Origin: Phycisphaerales bacterium
Lineage (GTDB): Bacteria > Planctomycetota > Phycisphaerae > UBA1845 > UTPLA1
Assembly: GCA_022360095.1 (NCBI GenBank)
Contig: JAKSDK010001506.1
Location: 55,173 to 119,172, forward strand
DNA length: 64,000 nt
Reading direction: 5' to 3'
Shown: positions 62,031 to 64,000 of the stretch, piece after piece
Numbering within the stretch: position 1 is the first letter of the stretch
How the letters are laid out: each line of letters begins with the position of its first letter
The notes under the pieces: generated by a model
What the model was told of the DNA's origin: nothing
Database searches by the model: none
Seen by the model: the letters and a program-made list of their open reading frames with translations, nothing else
Program-made: the position numbers and the translations under genes

Positions 62031-62768
62031 TCATGACGTGCGGGAACCTTGAGTATAAACATCTCGTTGCTTGATCTCTTCGATCACGTCAGAAAGTCTT
62101 GAGTAGCGCTTGTCAATCTCCTTCGGAATCTCGTAGTTGTCTAGCGATGAAACATCAACCTCGTCCTCGTCTTCAAAGAAATGAAACCATTGGGTACCTT
62201 TCAACTCCCGACAACAATCCCCAATCCACTGACTTAGTTCGCGCCTTGCTTCAGCCACCTTGGGGCTTCCGGCCCCAATCATTTGCATAATGTGCCCGCG
62301 AGATTCAAAGAATTGTGGACAGTATTTACTTTTTAGATCCTCAGCGCGTTCTTGCAAACGTTTTAGCGATTTTTGCAAATTCACACGATCCGACTCTGAG
62401 TATATTCTCTTTTCCAAGGCGGCGATTTTGAGTTCGAGAGAGTTCTTTTCAGACGAGTGCGCCACGTCTTTCTCTTCCTTCATCTTGCCCGGAATCACAA
62501 ATAGCTTGTACGCCAGTAGGGTGGCGAAGGCGCATATAGTGAACGCTGCCGTAACCACAAGGGTGCTCTGCCATAATCTCCATTCCTCAAGTTGCTGAGC
62601 AATCCCCTGAGTGCCCCAAAAACGGAGACCCCAGATCGCAGCGCTAGAGATCGCAAGAAATGAGGTCACTTGGAACCCCGCTCGTCGCCATGACCCCCAT
62701 AGACACTCACGCGACTCCGCGCACGACCGCCATAAAACGCGACCCCAGTATGTAAAAGCCTTGGGCAC
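62031..62768 (-). CDS. Membrane protein with coiled coil, unknown function
   Basis: 245 residues from a GTG at 62768; the true start is uncertain. Two hydrophobic segments (about residues 33-50 and 68-92: STLVVTAAFTICAFATLLAY) are followed by a heptad-like coiled coil (about 95-150: EEKDVAHSSEKNSLELKIAA, RLQERAEDLKS) and an acidic C-terminal domain (WFHFFEDEDEVDVSSLDNYE). The function is not recognised. It lies between the TA pair and the XRE regulator. It may be cargo of the accessory region. Confidence 0.55.
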   Translation of the reverse strand: MPKAFTYWGRVLWRSCAESRECLWGSWRRAGFQVTSFLAISSAAIWGLRFWGTQGIAQQLEEWRLWQSTLVVTAAFTICAFATLLAYKLFVIPGKMKEEKDVAHSSEKNSLELKIAALEKRIYSESDRVNLQKSLKRLQERAEDLKSKYCPQFFESRGHIMQMIGAGSPKVAEARRELSQWIGDCCRELKGTQWFHFFEDEDEVDVSSLDNYEIPKEIDKRYSRLSDVIEEIKQRDVYTQGSRTS

Positions 62769-62864
62769 CCCATTATGCTAATCCCTTGTGTCAAATGCAC
62801 AATCCCGCATGCCTTTTGGCATGCCTGCCCGGGACTTTTCCGCGTTGCATTCGTCAACGAGCGG

Positions 62865-63215
62865 CTATTTCTTCTTCGTCTTGCGATTCGTGCTCTTTTT
62901 CTTTTTCGTTGATTTCTTTTTCTTCTTCTTTGCGGTCTTTTTTCTCTTTGTTTTTGATTTTGGCGTCTTCTTCGGGCTTGGCTCGGTTTCTGCAGGGTCA
63001 TCGATCAGTTCCAGCAGGTCGCCGGGAACTATTTCCAGAGCCCGGCAAATCTTTTCGACGTTCGCAAGCGTTGTGTGATAACCAAGGATGCTGCCGATCT
63101 TTCTGAAGGTGGAATCCGCAATTCCGGTCATATCTGCGAGTTTCGCGTAGGTCAGTTTCTGGCCGGTCTTGCGGTGATAGCGTTCCATCGCGTCTTTTAG
63201 TTTGACAACTAGCAT
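62865..63215 (-). CDS. XRE-type HTH regulator with lysine-rich tail
   Basis: 116 residues. The HTH runs about 1-70 (LKDAMERYHRKTGQKLTYAK, LADMTGIADSTFRKIGSILG, TTLANVEKICRALEIVPGDL). After residue 78 the chain is almost only Lys, Arg, Ser and Thr (KSKTKRKKTAKKKKKKSTK) to the end, a feature seen in nucleoid-associated tails. Half-sites TGTTCnTTAAAT at 63218-63228 and 63239-63250 lie 21 bases apart, just upstream, suggesting autoregulation. It is divergent from the promoter at 63264-63292. No partner on its strand. Confidence 0.8.
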   Translation of the reverse strand: MLVVKLKDAMERYHRKTGQKLTYAKLADMTGIADSTFRKIGSILGYHTTLANVEKICRALEIVPGDLLELIDDPAETEPSPKKTPKSKTKRKKTAKKKKKKSTKKKKSTNRKTKKK

Positions 63216-63217
63216 AT

Positions 63218-63257
63218 TGTTCTTAAATTAGTCAAAAATGTTCCTTAAATCGGAACA
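63218..63257. promoter_or_regulatory. XRE operator half-sites
   Basis: TGTTCTTAAAT (63218-63228) and TGTTCCTTAAAT (63239-63250), 21 bases apart, the second forming TGTTCC-TTAAATC-GGAACA with 63252-63257. Between the XRE gene and the plus-strand promoter. Confidence 0.7.
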
Positions 63258-63263
63258 ATTTTC

Positions 63264-63292
63264 TTGACAGTCTCATTTTCACGGTGTATCTT
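63264..63292 (+). promoter_or_regulatory. Strong sigma-70-type promoter
   Basis: TTGACA (63264-63269), a 17-base spacer and TATCTT (63287-63292). A transcript would start near 63299 and read through the structured leader into the gene at 63614. Confidence 0.8.
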
Positions 63293-63298
63293 ACAATT

Positions 63299-63613
63299 AG
63301 ACATAGTTAGATCATCTTTGAGCTGTTCTCAGCTCCGAGATGGTTATCGTATCAGTCTTGGCAGGTAAACCGTCACTTGTCGGCGTAAGCCGGCTATTCT
63401 ATCCTTGCCAGACACCTCGCCCGGGTGAGTGTTCGCGCATTACCATGCGGACGCTACCCGGTGCGCGGGTCGTGAGGATAGAACTTGACGGTTTACCCAC
63501 GACTGCAGCGCATCGGGTAGCGCCCGTTTCTTGTTTGGGCCTTCCCGTCTCATTCGACCTTGTCCTTTCCGCGGCCGCGCCGGTTCCGCGCGCCGCTGTT
63601 GGAGGTTGCTTCG
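63299..63613 (+). ncRNA. Long structured leader with interleaved stems (candidate)
   Basis: About 315 bases without a convincing gene between the promoter and the next ATG. Stem 1: 63364-63375 with 63486-63497 (12/12) and 63397-63405 with 63475-63483 (9/9). Stem 2: 63452-63466 with 63508-63522 (14/15, the odd pair G-U in RNA). Stem 2 has one arm inside and one outside stem 1, i.e. a pseudoknot arrangement. It could be a regulatory leader, an independent RNA or a mobile-element end. Not matched to any known RNA family by eye. Confidence 0.4.
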
Positions 63614-64000
63614 ATGCCACGTCGACGACAGCCGCCGCTCGTCAGAGCCGATATGCTCCGCTACAGCTCTGGCTTCGATCGGATCAGCGAGGCCCTGCGG
63701 CAGGAGGCCGACGTCCGGGCGCGCTGGCTCCGCGAATACCTCTTCGCCGTCTCGCTCATTGTGCGCCTTCCCGGCGGTCCTGGCTACAGCTACGACCATA
63801 AGTGGCCCTATCTGTTCTGCCGGAACATCTGGGACGGAGACCCCCGCTCGGCCGTGGCGGTGCTGGAGAATCTGCTCGACCGGCTCGGCATGCCTGAAAT
63901 GCTGGACCAGATCCCAAGGGCCCGATCGCTCACTGGCTTCGAGCTGCCGCGGCATGTTCGGTATCGCCTGAAAAAGCTCGATGCCGCCAAGGCCCTCGAA
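63614..64000 (+). CDS. Unrecognised protein, N-terminal part (runs off window)
   Basis: 129 codons from ATG 63614 stay open to the last base, so the gene is truncated by the window. GGAGG lies 9 bases upstream. The translation is Arg/Leu-rich: MPRRRQPPLVRADMLRYSSG, then LREYLFAVSLIVRLPGGPGY, HKWPYLFCRNIWDGDPRSAV, LENLLDRLGMPEMLDQIPRA, ELPRHVRYRLKKLDAAKALE. No family was recognised. Longer overlapping frames at 63340 and 63531 have no ribosome site. It lies behind a strong promoter and a structured leader. Confidence 0.6.
   Translation, partial: MPRRRQPPLVRADMLRYSSGFDRISEALRQEADVRARWLREYLFAVSLIVRLPGGPGYSYDHKWPYLFCRNIWDGDPRSAVAVLENLLDRLGMPEMLDQIPRARSLTGFELPRHVRYRLKKLDAAKALE

Noticed and set aside
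63340..63801. Plus-strand frame through the structured leader
   Set aside because: Low-complexity translation and no ribosome site; the ATG at 63614 has GGAGG.

Overview
The window reads like a chromosomal segment of a GC-rich planctomycete, probably Phycisphaerae-like, though the lineage is an inference. Pointers are three proteins with PEP-CTERM sorting tails, a PQQ-type beta-propeller lipoprotein, a VIT/vWA giant coupled to an ECF sigma factor, a topoisomerase I with six zinc ribbons, an RseP with extra PDZ modules, a 108-residue protein of a type I associate with planctomycetes, and many lipoproteins. I found no rRNA, tRNA or CRISPR array. Housekeeping genes (proS end, polA, dxr, rseP, topA, ribH, nusB, ftsY) are scattered among hypothetical genes.

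Layout: 1-6.4 kb holds the proS end, a tandem pair of PEP-CTERM genes, a beta-propeller/GT87 pair and a membrane coiled-coil protein whose BRCT-like domain is split by an acidic repeat. 6.7-13.8 kb holds polA, a DUF4846 protein, two lipoproteins, an SPFH protein and a zinc-ribbon protein. 13.9-21.4 kb holds the ECF sigma/VIT-vWA pair and a zinc-ribbon membrane protein. 21.5-30.6 kb holds a dihydropyrimidinase-like enzyme, the dxr-rseP overlap pair and topA. 31.2-38.9 kb holds a large zinc metalloprotease, a DUF2007 protein, small planctomycete-type genes, an 8-oxoguanine deaminase-like enzyme and a membrane EEP-family protein. 38.9-42.9 kb holds a three-subunit xanthine-dehydrogenase-type molybdoenzyme with a 45-bp tandem repeat between two of its genes. 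43-45.7 kb holds ribH, a methyltransferase, nusB and ftsY. 46.2-51.1 kb holds a third PEP-CTERM protein and a PadR-ABC-FtsX operon. 51.1-57.1 kb holds a run of small enzymes.

From about 57.1 kb to the end the character changes. There is hairpin-rich and repeat-rich intergenic DNA, a glycine-rich exported protein, an unrecognised gene containing a 33-bp repeat also found in nearby intergenic DNA, a HigBA-like toxin-antitoxin pair with a readable promoter and operator, and a lysine-tailed XRE regulator. The regulator faces away from a strong sigma-70-type promoter, a roughly 315-nt leader with two interleaved long stems, and a gene running off the window end. This looks like an accessory region.

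Functional links: the deaminase, molybdoenzyme and dihydropyrimidinase-like enzyme suggest purine and related heterocycle breakdown. The ECF factor and its coupled membrane protein look like a surface-signalling pair. The PadR-ABC-FtsX set looks like a self-regulated export or lipoprotein-transport system. The most unusual signals are the leader at 63.3-63.6 kb, the 45-bp repeat that forms a bridging micro-ORF, the interrupted BRCT and vWA domains, and the repeat inside a coding frame.
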